DNA from: Paramuribaculum sp.
GTDB lineage: Bacteria; Bacteroidota; Bacteroidia; Bacteroidales; Muribaculaceae
Length of the DNA: 6,362 nucleotides
NCBI GenBank assembly: GCA_029058455.1
Contig: JAIDXU010000163.1
Span: 1 to 6,362 of the forward strand
Direction: 5' to 3'
This document shows, one piece after another, positions 1-6,321 of this stretch. Position 1 is the stretch's first letter; each line of letters starts with the position of its first letter. Made by a program: the position numbers and the translations under genes. The notes under the pieces are model-generated. The model saw only the letters and a list, made by a program, of their open reading frames with translations, was not told the DNA's origin and made no database searches.

Positions 1-326
1 CCATATTTAATTTTATGGTCTTTAAAGCCGTAGGCTATTTTAGCCGAGTATATGAAGCGGGAAGATAAAAGGGGGGTCGTGCGCACTCCCGCCTGAAGCC
101 GGAATCCTTCAACACCATTATCTGAAACAGTCGATCCAAGTGGGCCGATCTCAATCACACCGGGGCGCGGCCCGATGAAATATCCGTTACGGAACATGGC
201 TCTTATAGTCCGGGCATTTGACATTAAGTCGGGCGCCGCCGATAGAGACAGTGAGGATAAAATCATCATTGTCAGCAGAACGGCGAATTTATTTGACAGC
301 GAAATGTGAATACGGTGACTGATCAT
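1..326 (-). CDS. DUF5686-type outer-membrane protein, N-terminal part only (runs off left edge)
   Basis: The frame is open from the window edge to an ATG at 326, with an alternative in-frame ATG at 347. From 326 the product starts with a basic stretch (MISHRIHISLSNK), then a hydrophobic core (FAVLLTMMILSSLSLS) and a probable cleavage site after an Ala, which looks like a Sec signal peptide. The 347 start would add MIIFATA and spoil this layout, so 326 is preferred. The mature part carries IEIGPLGSTVSDNGVEGFRL, AGVRTT and IAYGFKDHKIKYG. These resemble the conserved block that leads into the beta-barrel of DUF5686 proteins, which often also carry a carboxypeptidase-regulatory-like domain. The block lies only about 30 residues after the signal peptide, so the usual long N-terminal region seems to be missing. 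Location is inferred to be the outer membrane and the function is unknown. It is divergent from relA. Family call is from memory of motifs. Confidence 0.68.
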   Translation of the reverse strand, partial: MISHRIHISLSNKFAVLLTMMILSSLSLSAAPDLMSNARTIRAMFRNGYFIGPRPGVIEIGPLGSTVSDNGVEGFRLQAGVRTTPLLSSRFIYSAKIAYGFKDHKIKY

Positions 327-334
327 AGCGGTTG

Positions 335-342
335 CAAAAATA
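335..342 (-). promoter_or_regulatory. possible -7 box for the DUF5686 gene
   Basis: On the minus strand this reads TATTTTTG, matching the Bacteroidota -7 consensus TAnnTTTG. It lies 8 bases ahead of the ATG at 326 and downstream of the ATG at 347, so if real it supports the 326 start with a very short leader. No clear TTTG -33 element is present at the expected distance, and the region is AT-rich, so a chance match is possible. Confidence 0.3.
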
Positions 343-370
343 ATCATTTTTGTTAATAGTTAATAATAAA

Positions 371-402
371 ATTGGCGAGACAGCTGAAATTGATTAATTT
401 TG
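371..402 (+). promoter_or_regulatory. relA promoter, Bacteroidota type (-33 and -7)
   Basis: The -7 box TAATTTTG (395-402) fits TAnnTTTG exactly. ATTG at 371-374 is one base off the -33 consensus TTTG and sits 20 bases upstream, within the usual 19-21 base spacing. Transcription would begin around 408-412, giving a leader of about 15-20 bases before the relA ATG at 427. This is the best promoter in the window. The leader has no obvious Shine-Dalgarno sequence, which is normal in Bacteroidota. Confidence 0.6.
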
Positions 403-410
403 TGTGCTTA

Positions 411-423
411 AACAGAATCTGTT
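411..423. promoter_or_regulatory. 13-bp dyad between relA promoter and start codon
   Basis: AACAGA, a single A, then TCTGTT form a perfect 6+1+6 inverted repeat. It starts 8 bases after the -7 box and ends 3 bases before the relA ATG, so it covers the likely transcription start and leader. It could be a repressor site or a weak 5-bp hairpin with a 3-base loop. A 6-bp half-site can also arise by chance. No regulator can be named. Confidence 0.3.
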
Positions 424-426
424 AGA

Positions 427-2646
427 ATGTCACAAAAAATAATCACACACACGCTCAATGAAACTACGGCCGGAATATTCCGCGATCTTATGCGGCTGAC
501 TTCCGCCATCAGGCAACCCGGGGATGTTGAGAAGCTCCGCGGATTGTATAAAAGCATGAGTGAAAAGATCGACAACACAGTGACCGACTCGTTTACCGGA
601 GTCGATCCGATAGTCCACACCCTGCTCACCGCCAAGGCTTTGTGTGAAGGTATCAACCCTGACCGCAATATGTTGCTGGCTATTTTGCTCGATCGGCCGG
701 TGGAGTGTGGCTTGATAACTGTCGAAGATGTTGAAAAAGATTGGGGGCATGATGTTGCCGCCATGATCGAGGGCTTAACAAAGGTTTCCGGTCTCTATGG
801 TATGCATGCCGCCGCTACCGATCCCGATAACTTCCGTAAACTACTCCTTACGTTGGCCGAGGATGTGAGAGTTGTAATCATAATGATTGTGGAGCGCCTG
901 ATATTAATGCGTGCCATCAACCATCATCCCGATCATGAGAGAGTGATTCAGGTGGCTTCGGAGGCAAACTATCTTTATGCTCCGCTCGCTCACCGTCTCG
1001 GTCTGTATGCCATAAAAGGTGAGCTGGAAGATTTGTCGCTGAAATATTCCAACCGTGAGATCTTTACCCGCATAGCCCGTCGTCTTAACGAGACCAAAAC
1101 GAGCCGTGACGCTTATATCGACGCCTTTATCGGGCCGGTGAAAGCCAAGCTCGAGCAGGAGGGTTTAAAATTTGAGATCAAAGGTCGAACCAAATCGATT
1201 TATTCGATTTGGAACAAGATGAAAAAACAAAATATCGATATCGACCATATATATGATCTCTTTGCGATCAGAATTATTATCGATACACCTCTGTCGCGTG
1301 AAAGAAGCGATTGTTGGCTCGCATATTCGATTGTGACCGATATGTATCAGCCCAATCCGGCCCGATTGAAAGACTGGCTCAGCATACCCAAGAGCAACGG
1401 ATATGAGTCGCTTCATATCACCGTGATGGGTCCGGAGGGGAAATGGGTAGAGGTGCAGATCCGCACCCGGCGCATGGATGAGATTGCCGAAAAAGGTGTG
1501 GCCGCCCACTGGAAATATAAAGGAGGCCGCAGCGAAGGTAATCTTGACACATGGATGAACCGTGTGAGAGAGTTGCTTGAGCAATCGAGCGAGGCTTCGG
1601 GCGACATGATGAAAAACATGAAGCTCGATCCTTATTGCAAGGAGGTGTTTGTGTTTACTCCCCGCGGAGATCTGTTTAAGTTTCCCGAGGGGGCTACTCT
1701 GCTTGATTTCGCTTTCAATATCCATTCGCGGCTGGGATGTACCTGCACCGGCGGAAGAGTCAACGGCCGCACACGAAAGCTTAACTACCGCCTGAAAAGC
1801 GGTGATACTGTCGAGGTCTTTACCCAAGCCAACCAGCAGCCCAAAGCCGATTGGCTATCGTTTGTCGTAACTTCAAAAGCGAGAAACAAGATCAGGCAGA
1901 GTCTCAATGAACAGGCTTCACGTCAGGCTGAGCTTGGTAGAGAGCTGCTGCAACGCCGTCTCAAGAATCGTAAGCTTGAGGTTAGCGAGGCGGTGCTGAT
2001 GAAGGTGATAAAACGTCTCGGCTATAAGACGGTGTCTGACTTCCATAGCGCGATTTCAATAGAGGAACTTGACGTGAACCGCGTTGTGGCCGAAATCGAA
2101 GCGGTTGAACAGCTGCTTTCCGGCGAGAACGGATTTACCCGTTCGGCCGAGGAGTTCACTTTGCAAAATCATGATGATGAGCAGGAGAACAATTCCGATG
2201 TGCTTGTTATCGGTCCTGATAATATCAAAGGACTCAATTATAGATTTGCCCGTTGCTGTAATCCTATTTATGGGGATAAAGTTTTCGGATTTATTTCATC
2301 GGAAGGAGCTGTAAAGATTCACAGGCTCGATTGTCCAAACGCTATTAGTCTGCGCGAGCGCTATCCTTATCGCATTATAGCAGTAAAATGGTCGGGTAAG
2401 GTGGGCGCACAGTTTGGAGCAACTCTAAAGGTAGTGGGCCATGACGATATAGGAATTGTAACCAATATCACCTCAATAATAAATAAGGAGAAAGATTCCA
2501 CCCTGAGAAGTATTTCAATCGATTCTCATGACGGAATATTTCAAGGTTATCTGGTGGTTGGTGTGCCGACCATCAATACTCTCGACTTACTAATTAAAAA
2601 GATCAAAACTGTTAAAGGCGTAAAAAATGTTGAACGTAGCAACTAA
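427..2646 (+). CDS. relA: RelA/SpoT homologue, (p)ppGpp synthetase with degenerate hydrolase domain
   Basis: Long RSH protein, 739 residues, transferring pyrophosphate from ATP to GDP or GTP to make the stringent-response alarmone, probably on starved ribosomes. Domains in order: HD-like region (about 60-190), synthetase (about 205-365), TGS (about 404-467), helical linker, zinc-finger-like/CC region with C610, C611, H632 and C636, and a C-terminal ACT domain (about 664-737). The synthetase has GRTKSIYSI (253-261), YDL..IR (276-282), RLKD (313-316), YESLH (326-330) and EVQIRT (342-347). In the HD region H64 remains, but the HD pair is L88-D89 and the usual ADRLHNMR is VERLILMR (155-162), so ppGpp hydrolysis is probably lost. 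This fits the RelA-like member of the two long RSH proteins of Bacteroides; a separate bifunctional SpoT is expected elsewhere in the genome. The ATG at 427 lies just downstream of a good promoter. The 3' end overlaps the lipoprotein gene by 20 bases. Confidence 0.95.
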   Translation: MSQKIITHTLNETTAGIFRDLMRLTSAIRQPGDVEKLRGLYKSMSEKIDNTVTDSFTGVDPIVHTLLTAKALCEGINPDRNMLLAILLDRPVECGLITVEDVEKDWGHDVAAMIEGLTKVSGLYGMHAAATDPDNFRKLLLTLAEDVRVVIIMIVERLILMRAINHHPDHERVIQVASEANYLYAPLAHRLGLYAIKGELEDLSLKYSNREIFTRIARRLNETKTSRDAYIDAFIGPVKAKLEQEGLKFEIKGRTKSIYSIWNKMKKQNIDIDHIYDLFAIRIIIDTPLSRERSDCWLAYSIVTDMYQPNPARLKDWLSIPKSNGYESLHITVMGPEGKWVEVQIRTRRMDEIAEKGVAAHWKYKGGRSEGNLDTWMNRVRELLEQSSEASGDMMKNMKLDPYCKEVFVFTPRGDLFKFPEGATLLDFAFNIHSRLGCTCTGGRVNGRTRKLNYRLKSGDTVEVFTQANQQPKADWLSFVVTSKARNKIRQSLNEQASRQAELGRELLQRRLKNRKLEVSEAVLMKVIKRLGYKTVSDFHSAISIEELDVNRVVAEIEAVEQLLSGENGFTRSAEEFTLQNHDDEQENNSDVLVIGPDNIKGLNYRFARCCNPIYGDKVFGFISSEGAVKIHRLDCPNAISLRERYPYRIIAVKWSGKVGAQFGATLKVVGHDDIGIVTNITSIINKEKDSTLRSISIDSHDGIFQGYLVVGVPTINTLDLLIKKIKTVKGVKNVERSN

Positions 2647-3472
2647 ATTCCGCAGTCTCGCAATCATTGCCATAGTCGGGTCGGCTTGTGGGTCAATGCT
2701 CTGGTCATGTAGCGACCCTCAGAAAAAAGAGGCCGAACAAATGTTGGTATCAGCTCAGGAAGCTTATGATTCGGGCTTTTATCAACAGGCGATTGATCTT
2801 CTCGATTCGATCGACACCAAATATCCCCGTCAGATAAAAGTGCGTCGTTCAGGAATGAGTCTGCGCCCTAAGGCTCTTGAGAAAATTACTCTTGAAATGC
2901 TCGAGGAAACTGACTCTCTGCTCGCTTTTGCGGAGGTAAATGCTGAAGCGATGAAAAATGTGCTTTCATTCGTGGAACATCCTATCGAAGGCTATTATGT
3001 GAGCAGTCGTCTGAAGGATGCCGATCCGTCAAAAGCTGAGGGTATATATGCGCGTATGTCGCCTGAAGGACTCTTTTATATAGTTTCCTCGGCCAATAAA
3101 GGAACTCTCTCGACCTCTATAACTCTTACGTCGGAGAATGAAAGTGCTACTTCGGCTACAGTAGAGTATGACGGAGAGCGAAACGACCGCTCTATGGAGC
3201 GGGAGATGATAACCTTTATGCAGGGCGAATGTGACACGATAGGTCATTTCTCACTGACCCATGCCATGCACCCCGTAAGTTTGACTTTCGGTGGAGGGAA
3301 ACCTCATACCATAAAGCTGTCTCCTGAACAGGTCGCTGCCGTTGCCGAGGTATATGGCGCTTCACAACTTTATAACCGCATAAAGCTTTTGAGGATTCAG
3401 AAGTCTCATCTTGAACAACAACTCACTCTGACACGCAGCCAGATAGCACGCACATTCAGGGAAGAGGAATAA
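2627..3472 (+). CDS. TPR-like lipoprotein of unknown function
   Basis: Product of 281 residues that I cannot assign to a named family. It starts with a lipoprotein signal peptide: K7 and R9, a hydrophobic stretch (LAIIAIVG), and a lipobox LWSC ending at C28, the probable lipidated cysteine. Residues 34-68 (AEQMLVSAQEAYDSGFYQQA, then a DLLDSIDTKYP segment) look like one tetratricopeptide-type helical hairpin. Residues 80-115 are charged and probably helical. The middle (about 120-230) looks beta-rich and contains no recognised motif. The C-terminus (about 247-281) is rich in charged residues and Leu and could form a coiled coil. The ATG at 2627 is the only start that keeps the whole signal peptide; it lies inside the relA 3' end, so the pair is probably cotranscribed and translationally coupled. 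The protein should be membrane-anchored on the periplasmic side or at the cell surface. A link to the stringent response is only suggested by position. Confidence 0.85.
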   Translation: MLNVATKFRSLAIIAIVGSACGSMLWSCSDPQKKEAEQMLVSAQEAYDSGFYQQAIDLLDSIDTKYPRQIKVRRSGMSLRPKALEKITLEMLEETDSLLAFAEVNAEAMKNVLSFVEHPIEGYYVSSRLKDADPSKAEGIYARMSPEGLFYIVSSANKGTLSTSITLTSENESATSATVEYDGERNDRSMEREMITFMQGECDTIGHFSLTHAMHPVSLTFGGGKPHTIKLSPEQVAAVAEVYGASQLYNRIKLLRIQKSHLEQQLTLTRSQIARTFREEE

Positions 3473-3473
3473 A

Positions 3474-4781
3474 TCACTGACGCCACATTGCCATAGGATC
3501 ACACTCTCCCCAATAGAGATGTGTGTAGGAGGCAAAAAGATTTTTGTAACGATAGAGAGGTGTGTCGACCGACTCACCTCTCACATTTTTTTGTGAGGCC
3601 ACGGAGGGGAGAATATCGGGATTGGTGACGCGTGAATAATGAAACTCATGTCCGCGGATGGAGAATGTGCCGAAATCAACATGGCGATAACCTAATCTGA
3701 GGCGTGCGCCTGACATGGTAGTGTGGATAGGCAGACATCCGCACATTTCGTGGCCGTCGAGATCCTGACCAAGATAAATCATTCCACCACATTCCCCAAT
3801 GGTAAATCCTCCCGATTCGACATATTCTTTTACCGACTCACGCATTGATTTGTTGGCTTCAAGCTGTTTGGCATATAGCTCGGGATACCCGCCGGGGAGA
3901 TAGAGCAAACTCGTGTTTGCCGGAAGGTCGGTATCGGTAAGTGGTGAGAAGAACTTTATATCGGCATTGAGATGAGTGCTTAGAGCGCGGAGGTTTTCGG
4001 GATAGATGAAGTTGAAAGCTTCATCATAAGCAACAGCAACCGTAGCTTTATGAGAAATTTCCGGTAAAGTTTCCTCTGAGATTTGTGATGGAGTGTCACA
4101 TCGACATAGCTCTATAAGCCGCATAATGTCGACATTGTTTTCGACTATATCAGCTGCCATGTCGATAAACTCGTTCATCTCATCTTTAGCCTTGAGAGTC
4201 AGGCCGAGATGACGCGAGGGCGTTTGAAGCCCCTGGATGCGCGGAATAGTACCAAGACACTCCGCCTTAGCGTCGATACACGCCTCTCTGAGAAATGACG
4301 CATGAGAGGCTGACCCGACACGGTTGAATATCACTCCACTGATTTTTAAACGGGGATTGAAGTGTGTAAACCCGTAGATCGTAGCTGCTACAGAATAAGC
4401 TGTGGATGAAGCATCTACAATTAATATAACAGGCAGGTGTAGAAGTTCGGCAATATCGGCACTACTCCCTGAATACCTGTTATATCCGTCAAAGAGTCCC
4501 ATCACTCCCTCTACAATGCTCACATCCTTATCATAAGAATAACGATTGAAAATTTCTTCGACATGAGCGGGTGAGCTCATAAAGAGATCAAGGTTGATCG
4601 ACCTAAGGCCGGCAGCTTCGAAATGGAACTGAGTGTCAATATAATCGGGACCACACTTAAAGGGTTGAACTCTCAGACCTTTGCGCGATAACGCTCTCAT
4701 AAGTCCGAGAGACAGGGTGGTTTTGCCACATCCCGAAGATGTGGCTGCAATCAAAAATTTTGAAAAAAGTTGCTGCTTCAT
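3474..4781 (-). CDS. cbiA: cobyrinate a,c-diamide synthase (CbiA/CobB)
   Basis: Glutamine- and ATP-dependent amidation of the a and c side chains of cobyrinate (or of hydrogenobyrinate in the aerobic route), a cytosolic step of cobalamin synthesis. The 435-residue length is close to the family norm. The N-terminal ATP-binding domain (about 8-200) has the P-loop ATSSGCGKTT (13-22), FKCGPDYIDT (41-50) and EGVMGLFDG (91-99). The C-terminal class I glutamine amidotransferase domain (about 245-430) has LPGGYPELYA (295-304), the catalytic nucleophile C331 in GECGG, and H421 in ASYTHLYW as the probable catalytic His. All key residues are present. The start at MKQQLFSKFL fits the family, as the P-loop begins about 13 residues in. 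It diverges from the CobJ-CobH fusion gene across 77 bases and converges on the lipoprotein gene with one base between stops. Related CobQ amidates other positions, but the P-loop and length favour CbiA. Confidence 0.95.
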   Translation of the reverse strand: MKQQLFSKFLIAATSSGCGKTTLSLGLMRALSRKGLRVQPFKCGPDYIDTQFHFEAAGLRSINLDLFMSSPAHVEEIFNRYSYDKDVSIVEGVMGLFDGYNRYSGSSADIAELLHLPVILIVDASSTAYSVAATIYGFTHFNPRLKISGVIFNRVGSASHASFLREACIDAKAECLGTIPRIQGLQTPSRHLGLTLKAKDEMNEFIDMAADIVENNVDIMRLIELCRCDTPSQISEETLPEISHKATVAVAYDEAFNFIYPENLRALSTHLNADIKFFSPLTDTDLPANTSLLYLPGGYPELYAKQLEANKSMRESVKEYVESGGFTIGECGGMIYLGQDLDGHEMCGCLPIHTTMSGARLRLGYRHVDFGTFSIRGHEFHYSRVTNPDILPSVASQKNVRGESVDTPLYRYKNLFASYTHLYWGECDPMAMWRQ

Positions 4782-4785
4782 TCAG

Positions 4786-4793
4786 CAAAAATA
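4786..4793 (-). promoter_or_regulatory. possible -7 box for cbiA
   Basis: The minus strand reads TATTTTTG, an exact TAnnTTTG match ending 4 bases before the cbiA ATG at 4781. If used, the transcript would be leaderless or nearly so. No TTTG -33 element is evident at 19-21 bases. The region is AT-rich, so the match could be chance. Confidence 0.3.
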
Positions 4794-4806
4794 AATATAA
4801 TTTTTG

Positions 4807-4814
4807 TAACTTTG
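4807..4814 (+). promoter_or_regulatory. probable -7 box for the cobJ-cobH fusion gene
   Basis: TAACTTTG matches TAnnTTTG exactly. It would place the transcription start around 4820, with a leader of about 35-40 bases to the ATG at 4859. The -33 position (about 4782-4787) has no good TTTG. The box lies in the 77-base gap between the divergent cobalamin genes. That gap is too short for a cobalamin riboswitch, and none is seen. Confidence 0.4.
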
Positions 4815-4858
4815 CGTTTAGGCGCGAGAAAAAATCCACCCTCGCTAATAATTTAAAA

Positions 4859-6262
4859 ATGAGCAAAATCACAGTCATAGGCATAGGCCCGGGCAATAGC
4901 GGAGATCTTACCGGTCGCGCTGTCAGCGCTTTGAGTAGCTGCACGGTGCTTGTTGGCTATAAGTATTATATACCTTTTATAGAAAAATATCTTAACGATA
5001 AAACCGAGGTGCTGGCCTCAGGTATGAAACAGGAGCGTCAACGCATATCAATGGCTCTCGACAAGTTGAGCGAGGGAAGAGATGTGTGTGTGATAAGCTC
5101 GGGAGATTCAGGTATATATGGCATGGCATCGCTGGTCTATGAAATGATGAAAGAGCGCGGAATCGAGGCTGAGGTCGAGGTAATTCCGGGCATCAGTGCG
5201 TTTCAGAAAGCTGCTTCTTTGCTTGGTGCGCCTGTAGGTCATGATTTTTGTGTGATTTCACTCAGCGATCTCATGACTCCGTGGGCGCTGATCGAAAAGC
5301 GCATCAAGGCGGCGGCCGAAGCTGATTTTATAACTGCGGTTTATAATCCGCGCAGCAATTCACGCTACTGGCAGCTTTTCAGACTTAAGGAGATTTTTCT
5401 CACATATCGAAGCGGTGATACGCCGGTTGGCTTTGTAAGACAGGCAGGGCGTGACGGCGAGCAGGTGACGGTCACTACACTTTCTGAATTTAATCCGGAG
5501 GATGTTGATATGTTTACCGTGGTGATTATCGGTAATTCCCAGACATATTGTTGGGATGGCAAGATGATTACTCCCCGTGGATATTATCGCGACAATGTTA
5601 ATGAAGATGAGACGGCACCCGGCCAAAATATAATGATAGAGAGCTTCCGTACTATCGAAAAGGAGATGAAACATCCTGAAGTGTCTCTCAATGTCAAGTG
5701 GCCGATGCTCCATGCGATTCATACCACGGCTGATTTTGATATGGAAAATATTGTCAAGGTCGACGAAAATGCGCTTCCTCAGATCTATTCGGCTTTTGAA
5801 ACGGGTAGGGTCAGGACTATAATAACCGATGTCACGATGGCAGCATCTGGGATAAGAAAAGGAGCTTTGGCACGTCTCGGCATTGAGGTGAAATGCTATC
5901 TCAATGAGCCCGGAGTAATGGAATATGCCAAGGAAAAAGGAATTACGCGCACCCAGGCCGGTATAAGAATGGCGGTTAAGGATTATCCGGAGGCTCTTTA
6001 TGTTTTCGGCAACGCTCCTACAGCTCTTATGGAGTTGTGTGAGCTGATTCGTCGCGGGGTGGCACATCCGTGTGGCATAATAGCGGCTCCGGTAGGTTTT
6101 GTGCATGTATGCGAAAGCAAGCATATGGTTAAGCCCTTTGTCAATATTCCCAAAATCATTGTCGAGGGTCGGAAAGGAGGCAGTAATCTGGCCGCTACGC
6201 TGGTTAATTCCATATTATGCTGGCCTGACGCTTCGCAATTAAAGCCGGGCCGCGATGTGTAA
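4859..6262 (+). CDS. cobJ: fused precorrin-3B C17-methyltransferase / precorrin-8X methylmutase
   Basis: One 467-residue protein joins two cytosolic enzymes of corrin-ring synthesis. Residues 1 to about 240 are a tetrapyrrole methylase (CobJ/CbiH): VIGIGPGN (6-13), SSGDSGIYGM (80-89), VIPGISAFQ (108-116) and AVYNPRS (160-166). It uses S-adenosylmethionine to methylate C17 during ring contraction. Residues about 257-467 are a CobH/CbiC methylmutase: HTTADFD (288-294), whose His is the probable catalytic residue, TDVTMAASGI (323-332), FGNAPTAL (383-390), APVGFVHVCESK (410-421) and GRKGGSNLAATLVN (437-450). It moves the C11 methyl to C12. The linker is only about 20 residues. An in-frame ATG at 4739 would add 40 residues, but that extension overlaps cbiA and crosses the promoter box; MSKITVIGIGPG is the normal methylase start. 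Aerobic and anaerobic forms cannot be told apart here, although a gut anaerobe would suggest cobalt-precorrin substrates. The gene overlaps the next one by 8 bases. Confidence 0.93.
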   Translation: MSKITVIGIGPGNSGDLTGRAVSALSSCTVLVGYKYYIPFIEKYLNDKTEVLASGMKQERQRISMALDKLSEGRDVCVISSGDSGIYGMASLVYEMMKERGIEAEVEVIPGISAFQKAASLLGAPVGHDFCVISLSDLMTPWALIEKRIKAAAEADFITAVYNPRSNSRYWQLFRLKEIFLTYRSGDTPVGFVRQAGRDGEQVTVTTLSEFNPEDVDMFTVVIIGNSQTYCWDGKMITPRGYYRDNVNEDETAPGQNIMIESFRTIEKEMKHPEVSLNVKWPMLHAIHTTADFDMENIVKVDENALPQIYSAFETGRVRTIITDVTMAASGIRKGALARLGIEVKCYLNEPGVMEYAKEKGITRTQAGIRMAVKDYPEALYVFGNAPTALMELCELIRRGVAHPCGIIAAPVGFVHVCESKHMVKPFVNIPKIIVEGRKGGSNLAATLVNSILCWPDASQLKPGRDV

Positions 6263-6321
6263 CAAGAAATTTCATGTGATAGGCATATCCGACAGCCGTG
6301 ATTTCTATCTTTCTCCGAAGC
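6255..6321 (+). CDS. cbiE: CbiE/CobL-like precorrin C5(,15)-methyltransferase, first ~22 codons
   Basis: The ATG at 6255 lies inside the fusion gene's last codons (ATGTGTAA, an 8-base overlap), the usual sign of translational coupling. The start MCNKKFHVIGISDSRDFYLS resembles the N-terminus of Bacteroidales CbiE/CobL proteins, where a VIGI glycine loop opens the methylase fold. The expected reaction is S-adenosylmethionine-dependent methylation of the corrin ring at C5, and also at C15 with decarboxylation if a CbiT domain follows. Only the start is present. The frame appears to stay open to 6362, but everything after about 6321 is adapter sequence, so the apparent residues VSYTPLRAPEPPA are not real. 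The assignment rests on a short segment and on the cobalamin context. Confidence 0.65.

Noticed and set aside
71..76. Run of six G that might cause a frameshift or phase variation in the DUF5686 gene
   Set aside because: Careful reading shows the frame is continuous across the run (AGVRTTPLLSSRFIYSAK), with conserved motifs on both sides, and a six-base run is short for phase variation.
1165..1827. 220-residue minus-strand open frame inside relA, and a 254-residue one at 5360-6124 inside the cobJ-cobH gene
   Set aside because: Both lie opposite strongly conserved coding sequence, have no recognisable domain or start context, and are shadows of the real genes.
3580..3597. Hairpin CTCACA-TTTTTT-TGTGAG as a terminator for the lipoprotein or cbiA transcript
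   Set aside because: It is a 6-bp stem with no trailing U run on either strand, and it lies within the cbiA coding region.
4739..4858. 40-residue N-terminal extension of the CobJ-CobH protein from an ATG at 4739
   Set aside because: It overlaps the divergent cbiA start, crosses the probable promoter box at 4807-4814, and precedes a normal methylase N-terminus at 4859.
4782..4858. Cobalamin riboswitch between the divergent cobalamin genes
   Set aside because: The gap is only 77 bases, AT-rich and mostly promoter sequence; no B12-box-like or large folded element is seen.
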